From assembly GCA_947167105.1 (NCBI GenBank), contig CAMVGU010000002.1, positions 1 to 64,000 on the forward strand: DNA of 64,000 nt, given 5' to 3'. Origin of the DNA: an uncultured Selenomonas sp. (GTDB taxonomy: Bacteria; Bacillota; Negativicutes; Selenomonadales; Selenomonadaceae). Both the position numbers and the translations under genes were made by a program. Positions 42,972 to 51,268 of this stretch are shown piece by piece (the stretch's first letter is position 1; every line of letters starts with the position of its first letter). The notes below the pieces were generated by a model that did no database searches, was not told where the DNA came from, and was given only the letters and a program-made list of their open reading frames with translations.

Positions 42972-44360
42972 TCAATTAGTTATGCCCGGCTGGGTCATCT
43001 GGGCAGGCGACATGATGTGACTGAGCTGTTCCTCCGTGAGTATGCCCTTTTCGAGGATGATTTCCCTGATGGGACGGCCTGTATTGTAAGCCTCCTTGGC
43101 CAGCATCGCTGACTGCTCGTAGCCGATATGGGGCAGAAGGGCCGTCACCACCCCCACGCTGTTATCCACCCACTTCTGGCACTGCTCCCTATTGGCCTCC
43201 ATGCCGTCCAAGAGCTTATCCACAAAGGTGCGGGTGCCTGCCGCGATATAGTTCATGGAGCTGAAAAGATTATATGCCATAATGGGCTCCATGACATTCA
43301 GCTCCAACTGGCCATTCTCCACCCCCAGGGTCACGGCCAGGTCATTGCCGATAACCTGATAGCAGGCCTGATCCAGCACCTCGGCAATGACCGGATTGAC
43401 CTTGCCGGGCATGATGGATGAGCCGGGCTGACGCTTCGGCAGGCTGATTTCCGCCAGGCCGCAGCGAGGGCCGGAGGCCATCAGGCGGAAATCATTGGCC
43501 ATCTTGATAAGCACCAGCGCCGTATTCTTGAGGGCTGAGGAAACATCCACGAAACCGTCCGTATTATTGGTGGCATCTATGATATTTGTTGAAGTCTCGA
43601 AATTTTCCCCGGTAATTTCCCTGAGCTTCCTGGCAACGACCTTGATATAGGCAGGCTCCGCATTAAGTCCTGTGCCCACGGCTGTGCCGCCCATGTTGAT
43701 AAGGCGGATGCTGTCAATCGCCCACTCCACGCGCTTGATGCTGCGTCGAACGGCTGAAGCGTAAGACCCCATCTCCTGCCCCAGGGTAATGGGCACGGCA
43801 TCCTGTAGATGGGTGCGCCCCATCTTCAGCACATCCTTGTATTCTTCTGCCTTCTTTTCCAGGGCCGTGGCGAGGTAATCCAGGGACTTCGTTACCTTGT
43901 GGCTCTTGTAGGTCAGGCAGACCTTTATGGCTGTGGGCAGGGAATCATTGGTGGACTGGGCCATATTGGCGTGATTGTTCGGTGATATAATGTCGTAGCG
44001 TCCCTTGGCCTCCCCTATGATCTCCAGGGCACGATTGCAGAGAACCTCGTTCATATTCATGTTGATGGAAGTGCCGGCCCCGCCCTGGATTGGATCTACC
44101 GGAAACTGATCCAGGAATTCCCCATCTATGATTTCCTCTGCTGCCTGCACCAAGGCATTGCCGATCTTCCTGTCCAGACGCCCCGTCTCCATATTTGCCT
44201 GAGCCGCGGCCTTTTTGACCTTTGCCAGAGCCTGGATAAAGTCCGTATCAAGCCTCCTGCCGGTAATGCTGAAATTTTCGATGGCACGCATGGTCTGCAC
44301 GCCATAGTACACCTCATCAGGCACTTCCAGCTCCCCAAGGAAATCATGTTCTTTTCTCAT
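42972..44360 (-). CDS. aspA: Aspartate ammonia-lyase
   Basis: Converts L-aspartate to fumarate and ammonia. The 462-residue protein has the N-terminal RKEHDFLGELEVPDEVYYG, a conserved TSINMNMNEVL (AGTSINMN) and the fumarase/aspartase signature GSSIMPGKVNPV. Feeds fumarate to anaerobic respiration or succinate formation. ATG 44360 is chosen; a GTG 21 bp earlier is possible. Fumarase class II could be confused, but EVPDEVYYG and overall similarity favour aspartase. Confidence 0.92.
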   Translation of the reverse strand: MRKEHDFLGELEVPDEVYYGVQTMRAIENFSITGRRLDTDFIQALAKVKKAAAQANMETGRLDRKIGNALVQAAEEIIDGEFLDQFPVDPIQGGAGTSINMNMNEVLCNRALEIIGEAKGRYDIISPNNHANMAQSTNDSLPTAIKVCLTYKSHKVTKSLDYLATALEKKAEEYKDVLKMGRTHLQDAVPITLGQEMGSYASAVRRSIKRVEWAIDSIRLINMGGTAVGTGLNAEPAYIKVVARKLREITGENFETSTNIIDATNNTDGFVDVSSALKNTALVLIKMANDFRLMASGPRCGLAEISLPKRQPGSSIMPGKVNPVIAEVLDQACYQVIGNDLAVTLGVENGQLELNVMEPIMAYNLFSSMNYIAAGTRTFVDKLLDGMEANREQCQKWVDNSVGVVTALLPHIGYEQSAMLAKEAYNTGRPIREIILEKGILTEEQLSHIMSPAQMTQPGITN

Positions 44361-44419
44361 TGATCTGCGCCCTCTCTCCACGTAGAAACAAATTCATAAG
44401 GCTTACCCTCATTGACCTT

Positions 44420-44448
44420 ACTGTATCATGTATACAAAATACAGTCAA
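44420..44448 (-). promoter_or_regulatory. aspA promoter with GTATAC palindrome in the spacer
   Basis: Minus strand TTGACT (44443-44448), 17 bp, TACAGT (44420-44425). The spacer contains TTGTATACAT, a palindrome well placed for a repressor. A second GTATAC lies at about 44530. Confidence 0.65.
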
Positions 44449-44571
44449 GTACATTTTATAGATTTTGTCCACTGTTAATGTACTTTTTCTTTTAGGCCAT
44501 TACCCTGACCGGGAAATTTATTTATACGTGTATACGTTCTAAAGCAGAACACATAGAAGGGAGGGGCAACT
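44449..44571. other. Gap between aspA promoter and HicA fragment
   Basis: AT-rich intergenic DNA with GTGTATACG near 44530 and a ribosome site (AAGGGAGGGG) for the truncated HicA-like ORF. Nothing else recognised. Confidence 0.4.
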
Positions 44572-44670
44572 ATGAAAGACGGAGATATGCTGAAGCTCCT
44601 CCTAAAAAAAGGCTGGAGGGAGGATTCTTCTGTGATGTTTACACATCCTGCATTAGGGCGTGTTGATTAA
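44572..44670 (+). pseudogene. HicA-like ORF truncated by a MITE
   Basis: A good ribosome site (AAGGGAGGGG) and ATG lead to MKDGDMLKLLLKKGWREDS..., then FTHPA, after which the frame enters the MITE end (LGRVD, stop). The KxxGW...HP pattern is like the first half of HicA toxins. The remaining half is missing. Similarity to HicA is by pattern only. Confidence 0.5.
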
Positions 44671-44715
44671 ATGAGCTTAGTCCAGATTTGTGGGGATTGG
44701 CTGTCCATGCAAGGC
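44654..44715. mobile_element. MITE-like element, family B, copy 2 (truncated)
   Basis: The first 62 bp are identical to the left part of the 26.27 kb element (TAGGGCGTGTTGATTAAAT...), then the match stops abruptly at AAGGC. Confidence 0.82.
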
Positions 44716-44746
44716 AACTTTACGCCACCCTGTTCAGCGCCCTCAA

Positions 44747-44798
44747 TTTTACTTATTTATATTTTACCTATTTACATTTTATGTATTTACTGTATACT
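44747..44798 (+). promoter_or_regulatory. hicA promoter with three 15-bp tandem repeats
   Basis: TTTTACTTATTTATA, TTTTACCTATTTACA and TTTTATGTATTTACT follow one another exactly at 44747-44791. The promoter TTTACA (44771-44776), 16 bp, TATACT (44793-44798) lies within the array, so the repeats are good candidates for HicB operator sites. Confidence 0.65.
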
Positions 44799-44822
44799 TA
44801 TAAGCGTAAGGAGGTAAACGCA

Positions 44823-45008
44823 ATGACGCCGAAGGAGATGGAGAAGAAAATCAAAGATGATGGCTGGTATCTCGTCAATGCCGAAGGTTCCCATCGTCAT
44901 TACAAGCATCCGACAAAGAAAGGAAAGGTTACGATAGCCTTTCACACACAGCCGAAAGACCTTAAAACCTGGGAAGTCAAATCCATTTTGAGGCAAGCCG
45001 GACTTTAG
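44823..45008 (+). CDS. hicA: HicA mRNA interferase toxin
   Basis: A 61-residue dsRBD-fold toxin: MTPKEMEKKIKDDGWYLVN, the catalytic-His motif GSHRHYKHPTKKGKVTI, and KTWEVKSILRQAGL. Its His should cleave mRNA. Strong AAGGAGG site. The partner hicB starts 173 bp downstream, unusually far. Confidence 0.92.
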   Translation: MTPKEMEKKIKDDGWYLVNAEGSHRHYKHPTKKGKVTIAFHTQPKDLKTWEVKSILRQAGL

Positions 45009-45023
45009 CCCCCGGTTTATATA

Positions 45024-45100
45024 ACGAGGCAGAAGATGTCCCCCACTTCTGTAAGTGGGGGGTACATTTTAGCAGGCGGGAGCATATCTCCCGCCTCGTT
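45024..45100. repeat. Long palindromic element, copy 1 (between hicA and hicB)
   Basis: AACGAGGC...GATGTCCCCCACTT...AAGTGGGGG, then GGCGGGAG/CTCCCGCC and CTCGTT. Relatives are at 46964-47027 and 52659-52714. Confidence 0.72.
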
Positions 45101-45118
45101 GAAAGGCCGAGAGGAGGA

Positions 45119-45155
45119 TTTGCCTACGGCAAATCTGGAACAATGGCCTTATAAT
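45119..45155 (+). promoter_or_regulatory. Portable-promoter repeat, copy 3 (drives hicB)
   Basis: TTTGCC-TAC-GGCAAA then CGGCAA (45127-45132), 17 bp, TATAAT (45150-45155), 26 bp before the hicB start. It gives hicB its own promoter, separate from hicA. Confidence 0.74.
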
Positions 45156-45181
45156 CTGCACATAAGAAAGGACTGATTTTT

Positions 45182-45613
45182 GTGTTAAGCGTATATCCTG
45201 CGATTTTCTTCGCAGAGGAGACAGGCGGCTATTCTGTAGTATTTCCCGACCTCAATCATCTTGCTACCAGCGGTGACGATATGCAGGAAGCTATGGAAAT
45301 GGCAGTTGATTGTCTTGCTGGCTATATCTTTTCCGAAAAACTTGACGGCAACCAAATTCCGGCACCTACACCGCTGGAACAGGTAGATCCTCATTGTGAG
45401 GACGAAAACGATGAGGACAGAAAAACTGAGCGATTTGTAAATGTTGTTTCCGTTGATGTCGATGCTTATGCCGCGCAGCACTTCAGCAAGGCCGTAAAAA
45501 AAACGGTTTCCATCCCCCAATGGCTGAACAGCCGTGCTGTTGCCCAAAAGGTCAATTTCTCTAAGATTCTCCAGAATGCTTTGATGAAGGAATTGAATAT
45601 CGCCAAGGCATAA
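45182..45613 (+). CDS. hicB: HicB antitoxin
   Basis: A 143-residue antitoxin: N-terminal HicB fold (YPAIFFAEETGGYSVVFPDLNHLATSGDDMQEAMEMA) and a C-terminal ribbon-helix-helix-like DNA-binding part (KTVSIPQWLNSRAVAQKVNFSKILQNALM). The start is GTG 45182 with AAGGA upstream. It should neutralise HicA and repress the locus. Confidence 0.92.
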   Translation: MLSVYPAIFFAEETGGYSVVFPDLNHLATSGDDMQEAMEMAVDCLAGYIFSEKLDGNQIPAPTPLEQVDPHCEDENDEDRKTERFVNVVSVDVDAYAAQHFSKAVKKTVSIPQWLNSRAVAQKVNFSKILQNALMKELNIAKA

Positions 45614-45664
45614 AATTTCGGGCCAGGAGAGAGTCGGCCTTTATGAACTCACGATGCCGCCGCC

Positions 45665-45802
45665 GTGCCCCTGGATCCGGACATAGAAGCCCAGCTCGCC
45701 CGCCTACGCGCCAAACTCTACTCCCGCCAAAAGACGCGGGAAATACTTACCAGCTTGCAGCCTACCGGAGAATACGAGGGAAGTGGCCAGCAAGACAAAT
45801 GA
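45665..45802 (+). CDS. Small ORF upstream of fic (possible antitoxin or remnant)
   Basis: GTG to TGA, 45 codons, ending 16 bp before the fic start. Product contains PDIEAQLARLRAKLYSRQKT and REILTSLQPTGEYEG, with helix and coiled-coil character. No clear ribosome site. Small proteins encoded just before fic genes can be antitoxins, but no family match is recognised. An overlapping Arg/Pro-rich frame starting at 45643 has a better ribosome site but poor composition. Confidence 0.35.
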   Translation: MPLDPDIEAQLARLRAKLYSRQKTREILTSLQPTGEYEGSGQQDK

Positions 45803-45818
45803 AGGAAGGAGGATTGCT

Positions 45819-46496
45819 ATGAGATACACTCCCTTTTACCTCGATGACCTGATGGTACGCATGGCACACCACTCCACGGCCATCGAAGGCAACAGCCTCA
45901 CCCAGGGAGAGACGAAAAGCCTGCTGATTGACGGCTATGTACCTCGCGCCATGGATCTGCGCGAGCTGCATGAAGTCCTGAACTACAAGGCCTTCATGCC
46001 GTTCCTCCGTAACAGCCTTGAACGCAAAGCACCTCTCACCTTGGAAATGATTCGCCAGATTCACGCCATACTCTGCAAAGATGCCATTGAGAGCGTGCCC
46101 GGCCAGTTCAAGCAGGTGCCCAACATGATTATCGGCGCGAACTTCACGCCAACACCGCCTTACATGGTGCCCCAGGCCCTGCAGGACTGGATTCTGAATC
46201 TTGAAGCCCAGTTGGATGCTGCAAAGGATGAACATACCATCATTGAGGCCATTTGCCGCCAGCATGTCGCCTTCGAGCGCATACATCCCTTTTCAGATGG
46301 CAATGGTCGCGTAGGGCGTGCGCTGATAGTATACTCATGCATGATGGCAGACCTGCCGCCCGCAGTGATAACCGTAGAGCGCCGCAAGGAATATATAAGC
46401 TATTTGAACAGCGAGGATCTGCCCGGACTGACTGCGTTCGTAGAAACCTTGCTGGCAAGTGAAAGGCAACGACTAGCAAATTTCCCGACCGAGTAA
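45819..46496 (+). CDS. Fic-domain AMPylase (class II, with N-terminal inhibitory helix)
   Basis: A 225-residue Fic protein. The core motif is HPFSDGNGRVGRAL (catalytic His, phosphate-binding loop). Near the N-terminus STAIEGN matches the inhibitory motif (S/T)xxxE(G/N), whose Glu blocks ATP in class II Fic proteins. It probably transfers AMP to a protein target; whether it acts as a toxin is unknown. Strong site GGAAGGAGG before ATG 45819. Confidence 0.93.
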   Translation: MRYTPFYLDDLMVRMAHHSTAIEGNSLTQGETKSLLIDGYVPRAMDLRELHEVLNYKAFMPFLRNSLERKAPLTLEMIRQIHAILCKDAIESVPGQFKQVPNMIIGANFTPTPPYMVPQALQDWILNLEAQLDAAKDEHTIIEAICRQHVAFERIHPFSDGNGRVGRALIVYSCMMADLPPAVITVERRKEYISYLNSEDLPGLTAFVETLLASERQRLANFPTE

Positions 46497-46520
46497 GTCA
46501 CCCCGAGACGTAAGGGCGGC

Positions 46521-46549
46521 TTGAAAAATGACTTCTACCGTGGTATACT
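46521..46549 (+). promoter_or_regulatory. Promoter of antisense RNA 2
   Basis: TTGAAA (46521-46526), 17 bp, TATACT (46544-46549), with TCAGTAGGCAAAG directly after. Confidence 0.78.
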
Positions 46550-46555
46550 TTCAGT

Positions 46556-46631
46556 AGGCAAAGCTCGTTGGGACGAAATGAGCGAACAGAAAGCCCCCGG
46601 TAGAGGTAGCGACTCCACCGGGGGCTTTTTG
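46556..46631 (+). ncRNA. Candidate antisense RNA antitoxin (locus 2)
   Basis: A ~75-nt transcript starting near GTAGGCAAAG and ending in GCCCCCGG...CCGGGGGC TTTTT. Its 5' sequence matches antitoxin RNA 1 at 20.6 kb. It runs convergent to the small toxin ORF at 46665-46742 and overlaps its mRNA through the shared terminator. Confidence 0.62.
46593..46630. terminator. Bidirectional terminator shared by both transcripts of locus 2
   Basis: GCCCCCGGTAGAG...CTCCACCGGGGGC; TTTTT follows on the plus strand and TTTCTG on the minus strand. Confidence 0.85.
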
Positions 46632-46664
46632 CGTACTTATGCGGCTACGCCAGACCGGGCTTGG

Positions 46665-46742
46665 TTACCCTGTGATTAATGTGATGAGCCAGTCCAAGCA
46701 CTTGGCAAGGTAATAGGCAATTACACTTGCAATGACCGCCAT
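46665..46742 (-). CDS. Candidate type I toxin: 25-residue hydrophobic peptide
   Basis: A GTG-ATG start at 46745/46742 gives a 25-residue peptide MAVIASVIAYYLAK followed by CLDWLITLITG. One membrane helix, resembling small Firmicutes peptides with the YYICKWLD-type motif that often lie near antisense RNAs. The mRNA leader (-10 TATACT at 46816-46821) has a TGTTACC...GGTAACA hairpin and a strong GGGAGG followed by a 3-codon mini-ORF, which may gate translation. Confidence 0.6.
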   Translation of the reverse strand: MAVIASVIAYYLAKCLDWLITLITG

Positions 46743-46856
46743 CACAAATTCTCATCGGGACATAAAATGAGCACCCCCCTCCCTGTTACCAGTGTAGGGG
46801 CGGGTAACATCAACAAGTATATCACAAACCAGCAACGCATGCCATGTATATCAGAT

Positions 46857-46896
46857 AGCAAAAAGGTCGCCCCGAGACATTAGGCGGCCTTTTGCT
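46857..46896. terminator. Bidirectional terminator-like hairpin upstream of toxin 2
   Basis: AGCAAAAAGGTCGCC...GGCGGCCTTTTGCT. The inner sequence GTCGCCCCGAGACATTAGGCGGC resembles GTCACCCCGAGACGTAAGGGCGGC at 46497, so the toxin locus is flanked by related sequences. Confidence 0.65.
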
Positions 46897-46963
46897 GAAA
46901 GTGCTGTGTTGGAAGGGATTTTCCAATGCTCAAGTGGATTCCTGGAGATTTAGCCTATGGATA

Positions 46964-47027
46964 TTATAACGAGGCAAAAGATGTCCCCCACTTCTACAAG
47001 TGGGGGACATCCTTTGTCTCGTTATAG
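46964..47027. repeat. Long palindromic element, copy 2 (downstream of groEL)
   Basis: TTATAACGAGGCAAAAGATG, CCCCCACTT...AAGTGGGGG, CATC...GTCTCGTTATA: almost perfect 30-bp arms. It lies just after the groEL stop and may end groEL transcription. Confidence 0.78.
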
Positions 47028-47042
47028 GCTTTCAGGGGCTTC

Positions 47043-48671
<1,629 letters not shown>

Positions 48672-48701
48672 TTATATTACCTCCAAGTAAAAGCTTAATA
48701 A

Positions 48702-48983
48702 TTACAGGATAGCCAGGATGTCGCTCTCGCGCACGACGAGATAATCCTTGTCGTCAACCTTGACCTCAGTCCCGGAATATTTAGAGAAGAGGATGTTGTC
48801 CCCCGGCTTCACTTCCATAGCGGCACGCTCGCCGTTATCAAGGAGCTTGCCAGCGCCGACAGCCACGACTTTGCCCTTCTGGGGCTTCTCTTTGGCCGTA
48901 TCCGGCAGCACGATGCCGCTGGCGGTCTTGACATCGCCCTCAGAAACTTCAATGACAACTCTTTCGCCCAATGGCTTAATCAT
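48702..48983 (-). CDS. groES: Co-chaperonin GroES
   Basis: 93 residues: [17 protein letters not shown]..., mobile loop [17 protein letters not shown], and [25 protein letters not shown]. Caps GroEL. Confidence 0.98.
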   Translation of the reverse strand: MIKPLGERVVIEVSEGDVKTASGIVLPDTAKEKPQKGKVVAVGAGKLLDNGERAAMEVKPGDNILFSKYSGTEVKVDDKDYLVVRESDILAIL

Positions 48984-49022
48984 AGTTATCTTCCTCCTAC
49001 TGTATGGTATGCTCTCTGTCTG

Positions 49023-49063
49023 TTAGCACTCACTTAGCCTGAGTGCTAATCACGGTTATTATA
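49023..49063 (-). promoter_or_regulatory. CIRCE operator and groES promoter
   Basis: TTAGCACTC-N9-GAGTGCTAA at 49023-49049 is a perfect CIRCE element, the HrcA repressor site. TATAAT on the minus strand at 49058-49063 lies just upstream; TTGAC sequences further up are at less clear spacing. Confidence 0.95.
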
Positions 49064-49110
49064 ATAACGCGCCTTAGTCAAAATGTCAAGAAGCAAATCT
49101 AAAAAAAGTC

Positions 49111-49137
49111 AAAAAAACAAAGACGCAAAACTGCGTC
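49111..49137 (-). terminator. Terminator of the tsa operon/ANTAR gene
   Basis: Minus strand GACGCA-GTTT-TGCGTC followed by TTTGTTTTTTT. Confidence 0.82.
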
Positions 49138-49146
49138 CCTGTTTCC

Positions 49147-49731
49147 TCATTTATTTGCCTTGCCTCCCGTGGCCTTCACAATGGCCTCGGCCACGGATTT
49201 CACCGTCAGGCGCTTGTGCATGGCATAGCGCTGGATGCGGCGATGGGCTTCCTGCTCGCTCATATGGTACTGCCGCATCAGGATGCCCTTGGCCTGATCC
49301 AAGGTCTTGCGCAGGGCCAAAAGGTCGCGCAGATCCTCAGTCTCCCGCCGGAGTGCCTGTCTTTCGGCAAAGCGGGCACAGGCAACCTCAAGGGCGGGCA
49401 AAATCAGCTCTGCCTCCGCCATACGGGGCAGCACTGCGTAGGCACCGGCTTTCGCTGCCTCCGCTGCCTGCTCCGGGGCAGGACTCAGATATATGAGGGG
49501 CGCAATCTGCAAGGAAGCAAGCTCCCGCAACTGCTGCAGGCCCCTTTTCCCTGCTTCGCCTCCCATAAGGACTGCATCCGGGCGCAGGCTGCGCGCCAGC
49601 TCTGCTGCCTCATCCGCCCCCGCCGCCTCGCCGCAAGGCTCAAAGCCTGCAGCTTTAAGGGCACTTTTCAGGGCCAGCCGCCTGGGGTATTCCTGTTCAA
49701 TAAGCAAAATTCGTCGGGCTATGTGGGACAT
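49147..49731 (-). CDS. ANTAR-domain regulator with a pseudo-receiver
   Basis: A 194-residue protein: receiver-like fold at the N-terminus (RRILLIEQEYPRRLALKSAL) but the phospho-acceptor position reads DAVLMGGEAG, with Gly where Asp is expected; then a coiled coil and the ANTAR RNA-binding domain (LDQAKGILMRQYHMSEQEAHRRIQRYAM). ANTAR proteins bind paired hairpins in mRNA leaders and prevent termination. The lost Asp suggests control by ligand or partner, as in AmiR. Last gene of the tsa operon. Confidence 0.9.
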   Translation of the reverse strand: MSHIARRILLIEQEYPRRLALKSALKAAGFEPCGEAAGADEAAELARSLRPDAVLMGGEAGKRGLQQLRELASLQIAPLIYLSPAPEQAAEAAKAGAYAVLPRMAEAELILPALEVACARFAERQALRRETEDLRDLLALRKTLDQAKGILMRQYHMSEQEAHRRIQRYAMHKRLTVKSVAEAIVKATGGKANK

Positions 49732-49743
49732 GGAATTTTCCTT

Positions 49744-50790
49744 TCAATGGGCAAGGGAGCTGTCCGTCAGGCCAAGTCCCGGCACGGCATTCAGGCAGAG
49801 ATCGCTGAACTTGCCTGCTGCCCCCTGATAATAGCCCCGGCAGGCAATCATCGCGGCATTATCCGTGCAAAGCACAGGGCTTGGAAACATGAAGCGGAGG
49901 CCCCTTGCGGCTGCCTCCCGGCGCAGACGCGCCTCCAGTCCGGAGTTGGCCGCCACGCCGCCGGCCAGCACCAGGGTATCGCGCCCCGCCTCTGCTGCCG
50001 CCTCGCAGGCTTTATGAACAAGCACCTCGATGACGGCATGCTGGAATGAGGCCGCAATATCCGCGTGTCTCAGTTCACGGCCCTTCATCTTTTCGCTGTT
50101 GATGTAGTTCAGCACCGCCGACTTCAGCCCACTGAAGGAAAATTCATAGTTCCCCTTCTCGTCCAATGCCCTGGGGAAATCAATGGCCAGGGGATCTCCT
50201 TCCTTCGCCAGCGCGTCGATGCGCGGCCCTCCCGGATAGGGCAGACCCATTACCCTGGCAATCTTGTCAAAGGCTTCCCCCGCCGCATCATCCCTGGTCT
50301 GCCCCAGCAGGCGGAACTCATTGTAACCGCGCACATCCACCAGGGACGTATGTCCCCCGGACACCACCAAAGCCATAAAGGGCGGCTCCAATGCCTTGTC
50401 CGCCAGGAAATTCGCGAAGATATGCCCCTCCAGATGGTTCACGCCTATGAGGGGCACATCCAGGGAAAAGGCCAATGCCTTCGCCGCTGACACCCCCACC
50501 AGGAGCGCCCCCACCAGGCCGGGGCCGTAGGTCACCGCCACCTGGCCAATATCCTGTAGCTTTACCCCGGCCACCCGCAGGGCCTCGTCCACCACCGGCA
50601 TGATATTCACGATATGCTTGCGGGAGGCGATTTCCGGCACAACACCGCCAAAGCGCTGGTGTACTGGAATCTGGGTCGAAATCACATCCGCAAGGATTTC
50701 CCGCCCGCCCCGCAGCACCGCCGCCGATGTCTCATCGCAACTGGACTCTATACCCAGCGTCAGGATTTCCTCATTTGCTTGCTTGTCCAT
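49744..50790 (-). CDS. tsaD: tRNA N6-threonylcarbamoyladenosine transferase TsaD
   Basis: Transfers the threonylcarbamoyl group to A37 of ANN-decoding tRNAs. The 348-residue protein has GIESSCDETSAAV, HQRFGGVVPEIASRKHI, VVSGGHTSLV and a Lys/Asp-rich C-terminal ASKH fold (LAGGVAANSGL). Start ATG 50790 follows AGGGGAT. Confidence 0.96.
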   Translation of the reverse strand: MDKQANEEILTLGIESSCDETSAAVLRGGREILADVISTQIPVHQRFGGVVPEIASRKHIVNIMPVVDEALRVAGVKLQDIGQVAVTYGPGLVGALLVGVSAAKALAFSLDVPLIGVNHLEGHIFANFLADKALEPPFMALVVSGGHTSLVDVRGYNEFRLLGQTRDDAAGEAFDKIARVMGLPYPGGPRIDALAKEGDPLAIDFPRALDEKGNYEFSFSGLKSAVLNYINSEKMKGRELRHADIAASFQHAVIEVLVHKACEAAAEAGRDTLVLAGGVAANSGLEARLRREAAARGLRFMFPSPVLCTDNAAMIACRGYYQGAAGKFSDLCLNAVPGLGLTDSSLAH

Positions 50791-50803
50791 ACAATCCCCT
50801 GTA

Positions 50804-51268
50804 TCAAATCTTCGTATTCCACATAATGATGGCATCCTCGCCATTGTCCGTATAATAGCGGGGACGCCGCCCCGCCGGCTGAAAGCCGAACTTGCCGTAC
50901 AGGGCCAGCGCCGCCCCGTTGGAGGGCCGCACCTCCAGAGTCAGGGCCGTCACGCCCCTGGACTTGACGGCCTCAATCAGGGCTGTCAGGAGAGCCGTGC
51001 CCACCTGCTTTCTCCGTGCCTCCGGCGCCACTGCCACATTGGTGATCTGGCCTTCGCCAAAGGACACCCAGCAGCCCGCGTAGCCCAGCACCTGCCCGGA
51101 AGGGCTTTCCGCCAGCAGATAGCAGGTATTCTCATTGGCGGCCTCCCGCCAGAATGATTCCCTGGACCAGGGCACGGAAAAGCAGGCTTTCTCCACCTGC
51201 TCCACCGCTTCCGCATCTTCGGGCTTCATCTCGCGGATATGGAGGCCCTCCCCCTCCTGCCTACTCAT
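50804..51268 (-). CDS. rimI: Ribosomal protein-alanine N-acetyltransferase RimI
   Basis: A 154-residue GNAT enzyme: IREMKPEDAEAVEQVEKACF, then the acetyl-CoA loop VAPEARRKQVGTALL and NGAALALYGKFGF. Acetylates the N-terminus of bS18 or, in some bacteria, other substrates. Overlaps tsaB by 8 bp. Confidence 0.92.
   Translation of the reverse strand: MSRQEGEGLHIREMKPEDAEAVEQVEKACFSVPWSRESFWREAANENTCYLLAESPSGQVLGYAGCWVSFGEGQITNVAVAPEARRKQVGTALLTALIEAVKSRGVTALTLEVRPSNGAALALYGKFGFQPAGRRPRYYTDNGEDAIIMWNTKI

Noticed and set aside
42972..44360. Class II fumarase instead of aspartase
   Set aside because: N-terminal and substrate-region sequence fit aspartase better, though the shared signature GSSIMPGKVNPV alone cannot tell them apart.
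45643..45822. Arg/Pro-rich ORF before fic with an AGGAGAG site
   Set aside because: Composition unlike a folded protein; the alternative frame looks more protein-like, though neither is certain.
45024..47027. CRISPR array from repeated CCCCCACTT sequences
   Set aside because: Copies are kilobases apart with unrelated flanks; they are dispersed palindromes. No regular repeat-spacer array was seen anywhere.
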